Source: an uncultured Dorea sp. (GTDB taxonomy: Bacteria > Bacillota_A > Clostridia > Lachnospirales > Lachnospiraceae). Taken from it: a stretch of DNA of 45,339 nt. The position numbers and the translations under genes are program-made. Location: assembly GCA_910579015.1 (NCBI GenBank), contig CAJTRO010000030.1, positions 1-45,339 on the forward strand, given 5' to 3'. The notes beneath the pieces are model-generated. The model worked only from the letters and a program-made list of their open reading frames with translations, searched no databases and was not told where the DNA came from. Below, piece after piece: positions 1 through 8,952 of this stretch. Numbering within the stretch: the stretch's first letter is position 1; every line of letters starts with the position of its first letter.

Positions 1-471
1 ATTCATGGCAATGCCGGTGACGCTGCCGGCTATGCCATGCGCGGCGGTAAAATCTATGTGAAGGGCAACGCAGGATACCGCGCCGGAATCCATATGAAGG
101 CTTACAAAGAAAAAATTCCAGTTATGATCATCGGCGGATACGCTGGAAGCTTCCTTGGAGAATATCAGGCAGGAGGAATCATCATCGTCCTTGGACTTCA
201 CAAAGATAATAAACGCATTGTAGGCAATTTCCCCTGTACCGGAATGCATGGAGGTAAAATGTTCCTGCGCGGCAGCTGTGAGGATATTCATTTCCCCAAA
301 CAGGTTACCGCAAGATGTGCGGCCGCAGAGGAGTTAGATGAAATCCGGGAGTATCTGTCCGAATATTGCTCAGACTTCGGATATTCCGCAGATGAACTTT
401 TATCTAAACCTTTTACAGTCATCACGCCGGACAGCAAAAACCCATACAAACAGATGTATGTGGCAAATTAA
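1..471 (+). CDS. Glutamate synthase GXGXG-domain protein, C-terminal part (partial)
   Basis: The reading frame is open from the first base of the window, so the gene starts upstream; about 156 residues are visible. Glycine repeats of the type GNAGDAAGYAMRGGKIYVKG and GNAGYRAGIHMK are the right-handed beta-helix GXGXG domain that forms the C-terminal domain of the glutamate synthase large subunit. In many Clostridia and archaea this domain is a separate protein working with split glutaminase and FMN-binding subunits, and the short tail after the helix suggests such a stand-alone subunit. The same fold occurs in formylmethanofuran dehydrogenase subunit C, which is less likely here. It is the only clear gene on the plus strand and converges on glyS, with a shared hairpin between them. 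The other subunits must lie outside the window. Confidence 0.8.
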   Translation: MHGNAGDAAGYAMRGGKIYVKGNAGYRAGIHMKAYKEKIPVMIIGGYAGSFLGEYQAGGIIIVLGLHKDNKRIVGNFPCTGMHGGKMFLRGSCEDIHFPKQVTARCAAAEELDEIREYLSEYCSDFGYSADELLSKPFTVITPDSKNPYKQMYVAN

Positions 472-496
472 AAGAAAGCAGGCAGGCGCACCCAAA

Positions 497-534
497 AAGG
501 ACAGCCAGGAAAGATTAATCTCCCAGCTGTCCTT
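497..534. terminator. Bidirectional terminator between gltB-like gene and glyS
   Basis: Arms AAGGACAG and CTGTCCTT enclose about 22 bases. Read on the minus strand the stem is followed by TTTTTGGG, which suits the end of glyS; read on the plus strand it is followed by the weaker ATTTATC tract. It sits exactly between two convergent genes. Confidence 0.75.
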
Positions 535-579
535 ATTTATCCCTAATCCAGTATCCTTAACTAAAATATTCCCCGTCCT

Positions 580-1971
580 CTACCACTCAAACTTCTTCGC
601 AAAGTATGCGTCAAGATCCTCGATCTTCACTCTCTCCTGCTCCATAGAGTCACGTTCACGTACCGTTACTGCACCGTCTTCCTCAGAATCGAAATCATAG
701 GTCACGCAGAACGGCGTGCCGATCTCATCCTGACGGCGGTAACGCTTGCCGATATTGCCGCGCTCGTCATATTCGCAGTTATATTTCTTAGAAAGCTGTG
801 CATATACCTTCTCGGCGCCCTCATTCAGCTTCTTGGAAAGAGGCAGCACGCCGATCTTCACCGGTGCAAGCGCCGGATGGAAACGAAGGACTGTCCTCAT
901 GTCGCCGCCTTCTAACTCTTCCTCGTCATATGCACTGCACAGGAATGCAAGCACCATACGGTCTGCACCCAGTGACGGCTCAATTACGTATGGGATATAC
1001 TTGGTCTTCTTCTCGTCGTCAAAATATGTCATATCCTGCTTAGAGGTATTCTGATGCTGCGTCAGGTCAAAGTCTGTTCTGTCAGCAATCCCCCACAGCT
1101 CGCCCCAGCCGAACGGAAACAGGAATTCCACGTCAGTGGTGGCCTTGCTGTAATGGCTTAACTCCTCGGGAGAATGATCGCGGTAACGAACCTCCTCCTT
1201 CTTAAGTCCCAGCGTGTTCAGCCAGTCAAGGCAGAACTGCTTCCAGTATGCAAACCACTCAAGATCCGTATCCGGCTCGCAGAAGAACTCCAGCTCCATC
1301 TGCTCAAACTCTCTGGTACGGAATGTAAAGTTGCCCGGCGTGATCTCATTACGGAAGGACTTACCGATCTGGCAGATACCGAACGGAATCTTCTTTCTTG
1401 AAGTACGCTGTACGTTCTTAAAGTTGACAAAGATACCCTGTGCAGTCTCCGGACGCAGATAAACAACGCTCTTGGCATCCTCCGTAACGCCCTGGAAGGT
1501 CTTGAACATCAGGTTGAACTCACGGATCTCTGTGAAATTATGCTTACCGCAGGTCGGACATGGAATCTCCTTCTCCTTAATATAAGCTTCCATCTGCTCA
1601 TGGCTCCATCCGTCGATGCTGTCGCCGAGATCGATCCCGTTCTCATGTGCATAATCCTCGATCATCTTATCCGCACGGAAACGCTCATGACACTCCTTAC
1701 AGTCCATGAGAGGATCGCTGAATCCGCCAAGGTGTCCGCTTGCCACCCATGTCTGTGGATTCATCAGGATCGCACAGTCCACTCCCACATTATAAGGAGA
1801 CTCCTGCACAAACTTCTGCCACCATGCCTTCTTGACATTGTTCTTCAACTCTACACCCAGATTACCATAATCCCAGGTATTGGCGAGCCCTCCGTAAATC
1901 TCAGACCCTGGATACACAAATCCTCTGGTTTTCGCCAATGCAACGATCTTGTCCATAGTCTTTTCTACCAT
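580..1971 (-). CDS. glyS: Glycyl-tRNA synthetase, dimeric (alpha2) type
   Basis: Cytosolic class II enzyme that charges tRNA-Gly with glycine. At 463 residues it has the normal length of the alpha2-type enzyme found in Firmicutes, unlike the alpha2beta2 GlyQ/GlyS form. Visible features are the N-terminal MDKIVALAKTRGFVYPGSEI segment, a Cys cluster (CKECHERF near residue 91 and CPTCGKH near 138) typical of the zinc-containing insert, motif 2 (FRNEITPGNFTFRTREFEQ) and motif 3 (PSLGADRMVLAFL). The C-terminal anticodon-binding domain starts around residue 370. The start at 1971 has a GGTGAGGAAGAG ribosome site. A sigma-A promoter lies just upstream, and no T-box leader fits in the short 5' region, so the gene is probably constitutively expressed. 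Confidence 0.96.
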   Translation of the reverse strand: MVEKTMDKIVALAKTRGFVYPGSEIYGGLANTWDYGNLGVELKNNVKKAWWQKFVQESPYNVGVDCAILMNPQTWVASGHLGGFSDPLMDCKECHERFRADKMIEDYAHENGIDLGDSIDGWSHEQMEAYIKEKEIPCPTCGKHNFTEIREFNLMFKTFQGVTEDAKSVVYLRPETAQGIFVNFKNVQRTSRKKIPFGICQIGKSFRNEITPGNFTFRTREFEQMELEFFCEPDTDLEWFAYWKQFCLDWLNTLGLKKEEVRYRDHSPEELSHYSKATTDVEFLFPFGWGELWGIADRTDFDLTQHQNTSKQDMTYFDDEKKTKYIPYVIEPSLGADRMVLAFLCSAYDEEELEGGDMRTVLRFHPALAPVKIGVLPLSKKLNEGAEKVYAQLSKKYNCEYDERGNIGKRYRRQDEIGTPFCVTYDFDSEEDGAVTVRERDSMEQERVKIEDLDAYFAKKFEW

Positions 1972-2017
1972 ATCTCTTCCTCACCTTCTCTTATTTGATC
2001 TCTAATAGCATTTACTT

Positions 2018-2046
2018 ATTATACCGTTAACACTTCCCATTTTCAA
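2018..2046 (-). promoter_or_regulatory. Sigma-A promoter of glyS
   Basis: TTGAAA (2041-2046) and TATAAT (2018-2023) are separated by 17 bases on the minus strand, about 47 bases before the glyS start. This gives glyS its own transcript even though recO lies upstream in the same direction. Confidence 0.8.
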
Positions 2047-2052
2047 GTGCTA

Positions 2053-2811
2053 TCATACAATTGTTTCCAGGATTTCCAGAGATTTAAAGGATTTTCCCAG
2101 ATATTCGGCAAGATAATCCGCCACAATGCTCTTAAGCTCTTCCAATACCTCGTCTTTTACGACAAAGGTATACAGCTTCCCGATCGGTGAAGATATGATA
2201 TACCGCAAAGTATACAGTGTAGACGCATCCAGTGTCCGGGCGTCCGGACACCGCCCCTTACATCGAACGCATAACAGCCCGCCCCGCTTCACGCTGAACA
2301 CCATCTCCTTATCCTGCCCCCTGCAACAGATACATTCGAATACCTGCGGGCCTTCTCCGTTGACCGTAACCGCCCGAAGCTCGTATATACAGCGGATCAG
2401 GCGGTTGGGGATACTGGGGTTCACAAGCGCCCTGAGCGTCTGGTAAAGAAGCTTAAGAAGCTCCGTCTCATCGTTTGCTTCCCGCGCATAATAATCTGCA
2501 ATCTCCAGAAAATAGAATCCATAGTACGCGCCCTCCACATCCAGCCGAAGCTCCTGAAAATAATTGGAAATAGAGGCCGACATCAGTGTGTAAGATGTCC
2601 GCCCCTCATATACGGTAAATTCTCCGAAGGAAAAGGGGCTCGTCACGCCGACCAGCGCACTGTTAGGCTTCCTGGCCCCTCTGGCAAATGCCGATATCTT
2701 CCCCCGCTCCTTCGTAAGAATCACGATACGTCTGTCATATTCACCGACAGGTGCCGCCGCAAGCACCATGCCTGTCACTGCAATCTGATTCACTGCTTCC
2801 ACCGCTTTCAT
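2053..2811 (-). CDS. recO: DNA repair protein RecO
   Basis: RecO helps load RecA on SSB-coated single strands in the RecFOR pathway and anneals complementary strands. The protein (252 residues from the first ATG) begins with the OB-fold pattern VTGMVLAAAPVGEYDRR, followed by ERGKISAFARGAR, and has a CxxC...CxxC zinc knuckle (CICC near residue 180, CVRC near 199), all standard for Firmicute RecO. The start is uncertain: the ATG at 2811 has a poor ribosome site, while an in-frame GTG at 2793 would give the family's usual short lead into TGMVL. The gene overlaps the small upstream gene by about 71 bases, which suggests translational coupling. It is in the widespread era-yqzL-recO-glyS order. Confidence 0.95.
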   Translation of the reverse strand: MKAVEAVNQIAVTGMVLAAAPVGEYDRRIVILTKERGKISAFARGARKPNSALVGVTSPFSFGEFTVYEGRTSYTLMSASISNYFQELRLDVEGAYYGFYFLEIADYYAREANDETELLKLLYQTLRALVNPSIPNRLIRCIYELRAVTVNGEGPQVFECICCRGQDKEMVFSVKRGGLLCVRCKGRCPDARTLDASTLYTLRYIISSPIGKLYTFVVKDEVLEELKSIVADYLAEYLGKSFKSLEILETIV

Positions 2812-2911
2812 AGCTGTCTATCACTTTTTTGCAGATAGCCATTCCTTTATAATAGAGATAATCCCTGATCTCTCCTGTCTTGAGAAAACGCTCCCAGTAT
2901 TCTTCTTCCAT
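2741..2911 (-). CDS. YqzL-like small protein between era and recO
   Basis: A 56-codon reading frame starting MEEEYWERFLKTGEIRDYLY. The position between era and recO, and the pattern of an acidic start followed by an aromatic-rich W.xFxxTGxIxxYLxY segment, match the YqzL family of very small Firmicute proteins; its function is not established. It has a good ribosome site (GGAGATGAGGTG). The last 23 codons overlap the start of recO in another frame and read as a Ser/Gly/Cys-rich tail of low complexity, so that tail is probably not conserved. The overlap likely couples recO translation to this gene. Confidence 0.72.
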   Translation of the reverse strand: MEEEYWERFLKTGEIRDYLYYKGMAICKKVIDSYESGGSSESDCSDRHGACGGTCR

Positions 2912-2958
2912 GCTGTCACCTCATCTCCCGTATCCTGCCGGTATTCATCCTTAATATA

Positions 2959-3004
2959 CCTGCGCATCCGCGGCACATCCCATGCGCCGCAGATACGCGG
3001 CAGG
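2959..3004. repeat. GC-rich long hairpin between era and yqzL
   Basis: On the minus strand the paired blocks are GCGTATC/GATGCGC (one G-U pair) and GCGGC/GCCGC, with flanking CCT/AGG, around an 11-base loop. There is no T tract after it, so it is a poor terminator; an mRNA stabilising or processing hairpin is possible. Confidence 0.5.
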
Positions 3005-3037
3005 TTATACGGTTAGGTTCTCAACAGATCCATGGAA

Positions 3038-3934
3038 TTATTCTTCTTCTCTGTATCCAAAATTTTTCATCAAGAATTCACTGTCCCGCCAGTCCTTCTT
3101 CACTTTAACCCAAAGCTTGAGATTCGCCTGCATTTCCAGCATCTTCTCGATCTCATAGCGGGCGGTGCTCCCTATCTTTTTCAACATATTTCCTTGTCTG
3201 CCAATAATTATCCCCTTGTGGGAATCACGCTCGCAGATGATCGTCGCCTCGATATGCATAACTCTGCCCTTAACCTTCATCTGCTCAATCGCAACCGCAA
3301 TCCCATGAGGGATCTCCTCCTTCAGGCAGTGGAGCGCCTTCTCGCGGATCAGCTCGGCCACGATCTGTCGCTCCGGCTGGTCTGTCACCGTATCTTCATC
3401 GTAGAACTGCGGGCCGTAAGGAAGATATTTCATGACCACACGGATCAGTTCATCCGTATTATCCCCGTTTCTCGCCGACACCGGGACAATCCCCGCGAAA
3501 TCATAGATATCCTTATAGGCGTCGATCGCCGGAAATACCTCTTCCCTTTTTACGCTGTCAATCTTATTGATAACGAGTATCACCGGGGTTTTCACCTTCT
3601 TAAGCCGGCCGGCGATATGCTGCTCTCCCGCGCCGATGTAAGTGCCCGGCTCCACCAGCCACAGAACCACGTCCACCTCGTTCAGGGTACGCTCCGCCAC
3701 ATTTACCATATATTCGCCCAGCTTGTTCTTGGCCTTATGGATCCCCGGCGTATCGACGAATACGATCTGTCCCTCCTCCGTAGTCAGAACCGTCTGGATG
3801 CGGTTGCGCGTCGTCTGGGGTTTGTTGGAGGTAATGGCGATCTTCTGGCCGATCAGGTGGTTCATAAGGGTTGATTTCCCCACGTTGGGACGTCCGATCA
3901 GGGTAACAAAGCCCGATTTATAATCTTTCTTCAT
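3038..3934 (-). CDS. era: GTPase Era
   Basis: Essential ribosome-assembly GTPase that binds the 3' end of 16S rRNA. The 298-residue protein has all G motifs: GRPNVGKST (14-22), DTPG (about 61-64), NKID (about 123-126) and a SARNG G5 region. The C-terminal KH domain shows GIIIGRQGNMLKKIG followed by the EKMLEMQANLKLWVKVKKDW segment. Length is normal. The ribosome site is close to the start, and the stop of the upstream protease gene lies 23 bases before it, so both are probably on one transcript together with the yqzL-like gene and recO. Confidence 0.97.
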   Translation of the reverse strand: MKKDYKSGFVTLIGRPNVGKSTLMNHLIGQKIAITSNKPQTTRNRIQTVLTTEEGQIVFVDTPGIHKAKNKLGEYMVNVAERTLNEVDVVLWLVEPGTYIGAGEQHIAGRLKKVKTPVILVINKIDSVKREEVFPAIDAYKDIYDFAGIVPVSARNGDNTDELIRVVMKYLPYGPQFYDEDTVTDQPERQIVAELIREKALHCLKEEIPHGIAVAIEQMKVKGRVMHIEATIICERDSHKGIIIGRQGNMLKKIGSTARYEIEKMLEMQANLKLWVKVKKDWRDSEFLMKNFGYREEE

Positions 3935-3957
3935 GTGTTCTCCTATTTTGTATATTT

Positions 3958-6882
3958 CTAAAATCCTGCCACTGTCTCAAACATGTCTCTGCACTCTTCT
4001 ATCTTCTCTTCGCTTCCGATGACGCAGAACTGGCCTGCCTCCAACACCGCCTCAGCCACGCGGGAGAGGGCGCGGATATCCTCCTTGGATGCATCCAGGA
4101 TCTGCCCCCGTTCTTCACGGAGCATCCCGGCTGTCACCTTGTTCATATAAAGATTCATGGAGCGTTCGCCCTTGGCCGCCGGCGTCATGGGCTGGTCGAG
4201 ATTGCTCATGGTTCCGATGATATACTTTGTCATATCCCGCTCACTGACGGTAAAATTCTTAAGATAATCCACGACACCCTCATAGACCTCTACCGTCCGC
4301 TTCAGATGCGGATCTCTGTAGGACACGAAATATCCCTCGCCGATCCGGTTGAAATTGCTCATGCAGCCGTATGCCCCGCCCCTGACACGGACATTCTGCC
4401 ACAGATAATCATAGCTTAAGATCACCTTCAGTATCTGCAAAGCCCCCGTGTAGGATGCGCCCCGGTCGATAAAATTCCCCGTCCTCGCCACATACTGTAC
4501 CTTGGACGCTGTCTTGAACCCTTCATTCTTCTTCTCACAGTGGATGATGCAGGCACCTTCGCCGGACGTACCGTGATACAGGCTCTTCTTAAGCCCTTCG
4601 ATATGCGCCTCGATCCCCTCCAGACCATCCTTCGACGCCGTATAGCTGATCATCATGTTGTCCGGGCAGAAAAGCTGTTCTGCCAGACTTTGGAGTGTCT
4701 CTGCCAGCTGTTCCTTCTCCTCCTCAAAATGTTCTTCTATATGTGCAATCGTTCTGTAGAATGCAATCCCGTTGGTCATGTCCTTAAGCTTCGCAGACGG
4801 AGACGCATAAGACATGGCCCTAAGAGCCGCCGTCGTATGCCCCGAGGACTGGAAGCGCATCAGAAGCCTCGACTTCACCATGGCAAGGATCTCCTTAAGC
4901 CTCTTCGTATCTGTAAGCTTAGATGCCGTCAGGATCTCGCCCATCATGGAAAATACCACCGGAAGCTTGCTGTACAGGGCTTTTCCCTTGATCTCAAATG
5001 TCGCCCGGAAGGCTTTCTCACGGATATTGGTCACATCATTGTAAAGCTCCAGAGATGTTCCGATCCCGCCGGTATGCATATTGATTTCGTTAAATAATTC
5101 TCCGTAACCATAATTTTCCGTGTCAATGATCCCAAGCACCGACTGAAGGATCCCCGCATACGGGAGCAGCTCTTCGTCCACTCCCGAGATATCAAACAAT
5201 ACATCCACATATCCGATGCCATTAGTCTCAATCTCGTGGAAGATAACCGGCACCCCGGCAAGCTTCAGCTCTTCGTTCACGATCGGCTCAATCTCCCTTG
5301 AGATATCCGCTCTTTCAAGCACCGGTATCCGCTCTAAGTCTTCCTCTTTCTCAGGCTCAGACTGATATTCCTCAAGAGCCGCCGTCTTCTTCACCAGTTC
5401 TTCTACTTCGTCCGCGCTAAGTCCCGCCTTATATTCCTGAAGCTTTGCCTCCAATTCGGCCTCCATCCTGGCCGTGCGTCCCTTCTCAGGCTTAACGATC
5501 ACTACCGCGCCATGTGGATTGTCAAGGATATATCTGCGGATCAGCTCCTCAAAATACCCGCTTCCAACCTGGCTCTTTAAGAATTCAAAGGTCTCAAGCG
5601 CCTCCACATGGATAAACGGCTGTTCCTCGTCATAGAGCCAGCTGTCCATCATCTGCAAGCCGTACATCAGTCCCTTGGGATAATTGCCGAAATCAGCCTC
5701 CCGGTAACGGAATTCGTGATAATTAAGCCCTGCCTCCAGAGCCTTTCTGTCGATTCCATTCTTCACTATATCCGAGAGCACGCCTTCAATCAGCTCCACA
5801 AACTCCTGCTTCTGCCCCTCATTGGCATTCTTTGAGATTACGGAGAAGATCGGCTGATAGATCCCGTTGTCATAAGAGCCCATGATATCCTTCCCGATGC
5901 CTGCGTCTGTCAGCGCCTTCTTAAGCGGTGCGCCCGGTGCGGACAGGAGCGCGTAATCCAGGATCTGGAACGCAAGATATAACTCCTTGTCAAGGCTGGT
6001 TCCAATCACCTTATTATAGGAAAGATAGGTGTTATCCTCCTCTGACTCATCGCTTGCTATGGAATACGGGATGGTCTTCTCCTCCATCTCCTTAAAAGGC
6101 TCCTGGTACAGGATCCGGGAATCTGTCTCTCTGGCGTCAAAGGCGTCCAGATACTCCCTGTCAAGCCACTCAAGCTTCTCCTCCATATCCATATCCCCGT
6201 ACAGATAGATATAGCTGTTGGATGGATGATAGTATTTCCTGTGGAAATCAAGGAACTGTTCATAGGTAAGCATAGGGATCTCCTCCGGATCGCCTCCGGA
6301 TTCATTTGCATAAGAGGTATCCGGGAACAGTGTGTTCAGGATTACACGGTCAAGCACTCCCTCCGGTGATGAGAACGCACCCTTCATCTCGTTATAGACA
6401 ACGCCGTTGTACGCAAGCTTGTCATCAGCCGAATCAAGCTTATAGCTCCATCCCTCCTGCCAGAAGATCTCCTCATGCTCATATATGTTCGGATAGAGCA
6501 CGGCGTCCATGTATACATGCATCAGGTTCTGGAAATCCTTGTCGTTACAGCTTGCCACCGGATAGACCGTCTTGTCCGGGTAAGTCATGGCATTCAGGAA
6601 GGTGTTAAGAGAACCCTTCACCAGCTCCACGAAGGGATCCTTCGCCGGGAAATTCTTAGAACCGCACAATACGCAATGCTCCAGAATGTGCGGAACTCCG
6701 GTGCTGTCACTGGGCGGCGTGCGGAATCCGATGCTGAATACCTTGTTATTGTCATCCTTCTTCTCGATCAGAAGAACTCTTGCACGGCTCTTCCTGTGGC
6801 GCAGCAGATACCCCTTCGCCTGGATCCCGGTCAGTTCCTCCTCCTTTATAATCTCGTAAGTCTTCAAGTCTCTGATACTCAT
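3958..6882 (-). CDS. M16C-family zinc metalloprotease (presequence protease / insulinase-like)
   Basis: A 974-residue cytosolic peptidase of the M16C family, which degrades peptides enclosed between two clam-shell halves. The inverted zinc motif HILEH is at residues 65-69, followed by FVELVKGSLNTFLNAMTYPDKTVYP, the conserved helix of this family, and the downstream glutamate region (NGVVYNEMKGAFSSP). The length matches presequence-protease-type proteins of Firmicutes, with both M16 halves on one chain. The region around residues 480-530 is rich in Glu and probably forms the linker. It has its own promoter at 6951-6979 and leads the era-recO transcript. Its physiological substrates in Clostridia are not known; peptide turnover is the safest role. 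Confidence 0.93.
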   Translation of the reverse strand: MSIRDLKTYEIIKEEELTGIQAKGYLLRHRKSRARVLLIEKKDDNNKVFSIGFRTPPSDSTGVPHILEHCVLCGSKNFPAKDPFVELVKGSLNTFLNAMTYPDKTVYPVASCNDKDFQNLMHVYMDAVLYPNIYEHEEIFWQEGWSYKLDSADDKLAYNGVVYNEMKGAFSSPEGVLDRVILNTLFPDTSYANESGGDPEEIPMLTYEQFLDFHRKYYHPSNSYIYLYGDMDMEEKLEWLDREYLDAFDARETDSRILYQEPFKEMEEKTIPYSIASDESEEDNTYLSYNKVIGTSLDKELYLAFQILDYALLSAPGAPLKKALTDAGIGKDIMGSYDNGIYQPIFSVISKNANEGQKQEFVELIEGVLSDIVKNGIDRKALEAGLNYHEFRYREADFGNYPKGLMYGLQMMDSWLYDEEQPFIHVEALETFEFLKSQVGSGYFEELIRRYILDNPHGAVVIVKPEKGRTARMEAELEAKLQEYKAGLSADEVEELVKKTAALEEYQSEPEKEEDLERIPVLERADISREIEPIVNEELKLAGVPVIFHEIETNGIGYVDVLFDISGVDEELLPYAGILQSVLGIIDTENYGYGELFNEINMHTGGIGTSLELYNDVTNIREKAFRATFEIKGKALYSKLPVVFSMMGEILTASKLTDTKRLKEILAMVKSRLLMRFQSSGHTTAALRAMSYASPSAKLKDMTNGIAFYRTIAHIEEHFEEEKEQLAETLQSLAEQLFCPDNMMISYTASKDGLEGIEAHIEGLKKSLYHGTSGEGACIIHCEKKNEGFKTASKVQYVARTGNFIDRGASYTGALQILKVILSYDYLWQNVRVRGGAYGCMSNFNRIGEGYFVSYRDPHLKRTVEVYEGVVDYLKNFTVSERDMTKYIIGTMSNLDQPMTPAAKGERSMNLYMNKVTAGMLREERGQILDASKEDIRALSRVAEAVLEAGQFCVIGSEEKIEECRDMFETVAGF

Positions 6883-6950
6883 CTGTTTTATCTATTCTCC
6901 TTTCGCTCCTGGGCTGTTTTACAAAACATTATTCTTTTACTCTACTACAC

Positions 6951-6979
6951 ATTCTATCCAATTTTCCTCCACTCTACAA
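6951..6979 (-). promoter_or_regulatory. Sigma-A promoter upstream of the M16C protease gene
   Basis: TTGTAG (6974-6979) and TAGAAT (6951-6956) are separated by 17 bases on the minus strand, about 70 bases before the start codon. The rest of the 239-base gap to the next gene holds only the hairpin described at 7023-7085. Confidence 0.6.
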
Positions 6980-7022
6980 GAGAAATTTCCGGACCGGAGA
7001 AGAAATTAACTATTATTACAAA

Positions 7023-7085
7023 ATCCCTGTGCAGGGATTGTCTGCCAAGACATCCGTCCATATCAGACAATACCCGCACAGGGAT
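7023..7085 (-). terminator. Long bipartite hairpin after the NhaC-type gene
   Basis: Outer arms ATCCCTGTGC (7023-7032) and GCACAGGGAT (7076-7085), then GGG/CCC, then inner arms ATTGTCTG (7037-7044) and CAGACAAT (7064-7071) build a stem of about 21 pairs around a 19-base loop. On the minus strand it is followed by TTTGTAATAAT, so it can end the transporter transcript, though the T tract is broken. Confidence 0.6.
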
Positions 7086-7121
7086 CCTGTTTTCATACAA
7101 TATTCTCAATCCAGCCTCAGG

Positions 7122-8741
7122 TTAGAACAACGTTTTCTCAGCCGTCATCTTCTTTATCACGATCAGCGTCCCAACCATCAGGACAATCCCGACAGGCAGA
7201 CAGATGAACGCATTCTTGATGAAGCCCGCAAGCGCATAGGTAACGAATGTTACCGCCGCAACCGTGACCGCATATGGAAGCTGTGTCGTCACATGGTTCA
7301 CGTGATTACTCTGAGCGCCCGCCGACGCCATGATCGTGGTATCAGAAATCGGCGAACAATGGTCTCCGCAGACCGCGCCTGCCATACATGCAGAGATGGA
7401 GATGATCATCATCGTCTCGTTGGTTCCGGCAAATACAGCCACCACGATCGGAATCAGGATTCCGAAGGTTCCCCATGACGTTCCGGTTGCAAATGCAAGG
7501 AAACATCCTACCAGGAAGATGATCGCCGGAAGCAGGTTCACAAGTCCGCCTGCCGCAGAATCCATGATGCCTGCAACATACTCCGCGGCGCCAAGGCTGT
7601 CCGTCATGGCCTTCAGCGTCCAGGCAAAGGTCAGGATCAGTATGGCCGGAACCATGGCCTTGAAGCCGTCCGGTACACATGCCATGGACTCGCTGAACTT
7701 AAGCACCTTCCTTACCGCATAGAATGCAATCGTGATCACCAGCGCAAAGAAGCTTCCAAGCATCAGTCCTACGGATGCGTCGCTGTTGGAAAACGCCTCT
7801 ATAAAGCCAGCTCCTCCAAAGAATCCGCCGGTATAGATCATACCGATCACACAGCAGACAATCAGCACCACGATCGGAACTACCAGGTCGATTACCGTTC
7901 CCCTGCCCTCATCCACAGATTCCTCCGCATTGGCATACGGCCGGTCAGGCGTCGTATAGAGATCTCCGATCAACGCATTCTTCTCATGAAGCTTCATCGG
8001 ACCATAGTCAATATTCAGGATAACGATCGTCACCATCATCACGATCGTCAGGATCGCATAATAGTTATACGGGATTGCACGGATAAAGATCGAGAATCCG
8101 TCCTCACCCTCCACGAATCCGGTCACCGCCGCCGCCCAGGAGGAGATCGGAGCGATAATACATACCGGAGCAGCCGTAGCGTCGATCAGATAAGACAGCT
8201 TCGCACGGGATATATTGTGCTTATCCGTCACCGGACGCATCACGCTTCCTACCGTCAGACAGTTAAAATAATCATCAATAAAGATCAGCACACCCAGCAG
8301 GATCGTCGCAAGCTGCGCGCCCACACGGCTCTTGATGTGCTCGCCGGCCCAGCGTCCGAACGCCGCGGAGCCTCCCGCCTTGTTCATCAGACAGACCATG
8401 ATTCCAAGGACTACCAAAAACACAAGAATGCCTACATTATAGCTGTCAGACAGCACTCCTACGATACCATCCTGGAATACATGTGTGACCGTGGTTTCAA
8501 AGGTGAATCCGGAATAGAAGATACCTCCTATCAGAATTCCGACAAATAATGAACTGTATACCTCCTTCGTGATCAGCGCCAGCGCTATGGCCACGATCGG
8601 CGGTATCAGCGACCAGAACGTCGCATACATATCCGGCACATATTCTGCCGCTTCATCTGACGCAAATACCGTCACAGTACCGCAGATCAGGATGCAAAGA
8701 AGCATCAGCGTACTTAAAAATACTTTTTTCTTTCCTCTCAT
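7122..8741 (-). CDS. NhaC-superfamily transporter under lysine riboswitch control (LysW-like)
   Basis: A 539-residue inner-membrane protein with a cleavable-looking N-terminal hydrophobic stretch and about a dozen further membrane segments. Motifs such as FIDDYFNCLTVGSVMRPVTD, SWGTFGILIPIVVAVF and GDHCSPISDTTIMASAGA are typical of the Na+/H+ antiporter NhaC superfamily. By sequence alone the substrate could be sodium, malate or an amino acid. The leader carries a lysine riboswitch followed by a terminator (8806-9129), and NhaC-type genes with this control have been predicted in comparative genomics to be lysine transporters (named LysW). An OFF-type switch means expression when lysine is scarce, which points to uptake rather than export. 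It adjoins a fructosamine operon that could release lysine. Confidence 0.85.
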   Translation of the reverse strand: MRGKKKVFLSTLMLLCILICGTVTVFASDEAAEYVPDMYATFWSLIPPIVAIALALITKEVYSSLFVGILIGGIFYSGFTFETTVTHVFQDGIVGVLSDSYNVGILVFLVVLGIMVCLMNKAGGSAAFGRWAGEHIKSRVGAQLATILLGVLIFIDDYFNCLTVGSVMRPVTDKHNISRAKLSYLIDATAAPVCIIAPISSWAAAVTGFVEGEDGFSIFIRAIPYNYYAILTIVMMVTIVILNIDYGPMKLHEKNALIGDLYTTPDRPYANAEESVDEGRGTVIDLVVPIVVLIVCCVIGMIYTGGFFGGAGFIEAFSNSDASVGLMLGSFFALVITIAFYAVRKVLKFSESMACVPDGFKAMVPAILILTFAWTLKAMTDSLGAAEYVAGIMDSAAGGLVNLLPAIIFLVGCFLAFATGTSWGTFGILIPIVVAVFAGTNETMMIISISACMAGAVCGDHCSPISDTTIMASAGAQSNHVNHVTTQLPYAVTVAAVTFVTYALAGFIKNAFICLPVGIVLMVGTLIVIKKMTAEKTLF

Positions 8742-8805
8742 TGTAAAGCTTCCTTCCTCTCATATTTTGACACATTTTCATCCCCAAAATAACACATCCG
8801 GACAT

Positions 8806-8849
8806 AAAAATGCCATGAACAACGCTTTTACCGGGCGCGCTCATGGCAT
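8806..8849 (-). terminator. Terminator of the lysine riboswitch expression platform
   Basis: On the minus strand ATGCCATGA and TCATGGCAT (plus 8841-8849 and 8810-8818) form a stem extended by a nearby GCGC/GCG pairing and are followed at once by TTTTT. It stands about 65 bases before the transporter start and about 105 bases after the aptamer, as expected for lysine-induced premature termination. Confidence 0.82.
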
Positions 8850-8952
8850 AACATCTTCTTAATATGTACCTGCTGATCCTTCTTCGCCTGTCTTCTGGCA
8901 GGAAATCCACATATAAAGCTGACATCTTATTGCTCTGCACAATCTTATACCT

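Noticed and set aside
1972..2052. T-box leader before glyS
   Set aside because: Only about 45 bases separate the promoter from the start codon and no T-box consensus is visible.
4540..5097. Long plus-strand frames opposite the M16C protease gene (also 6475-7125)
   Set aside because: They are antisense to a clear protein gene, rich in Arg/His/Leu as shadow frames are, and have no ribosome sites.
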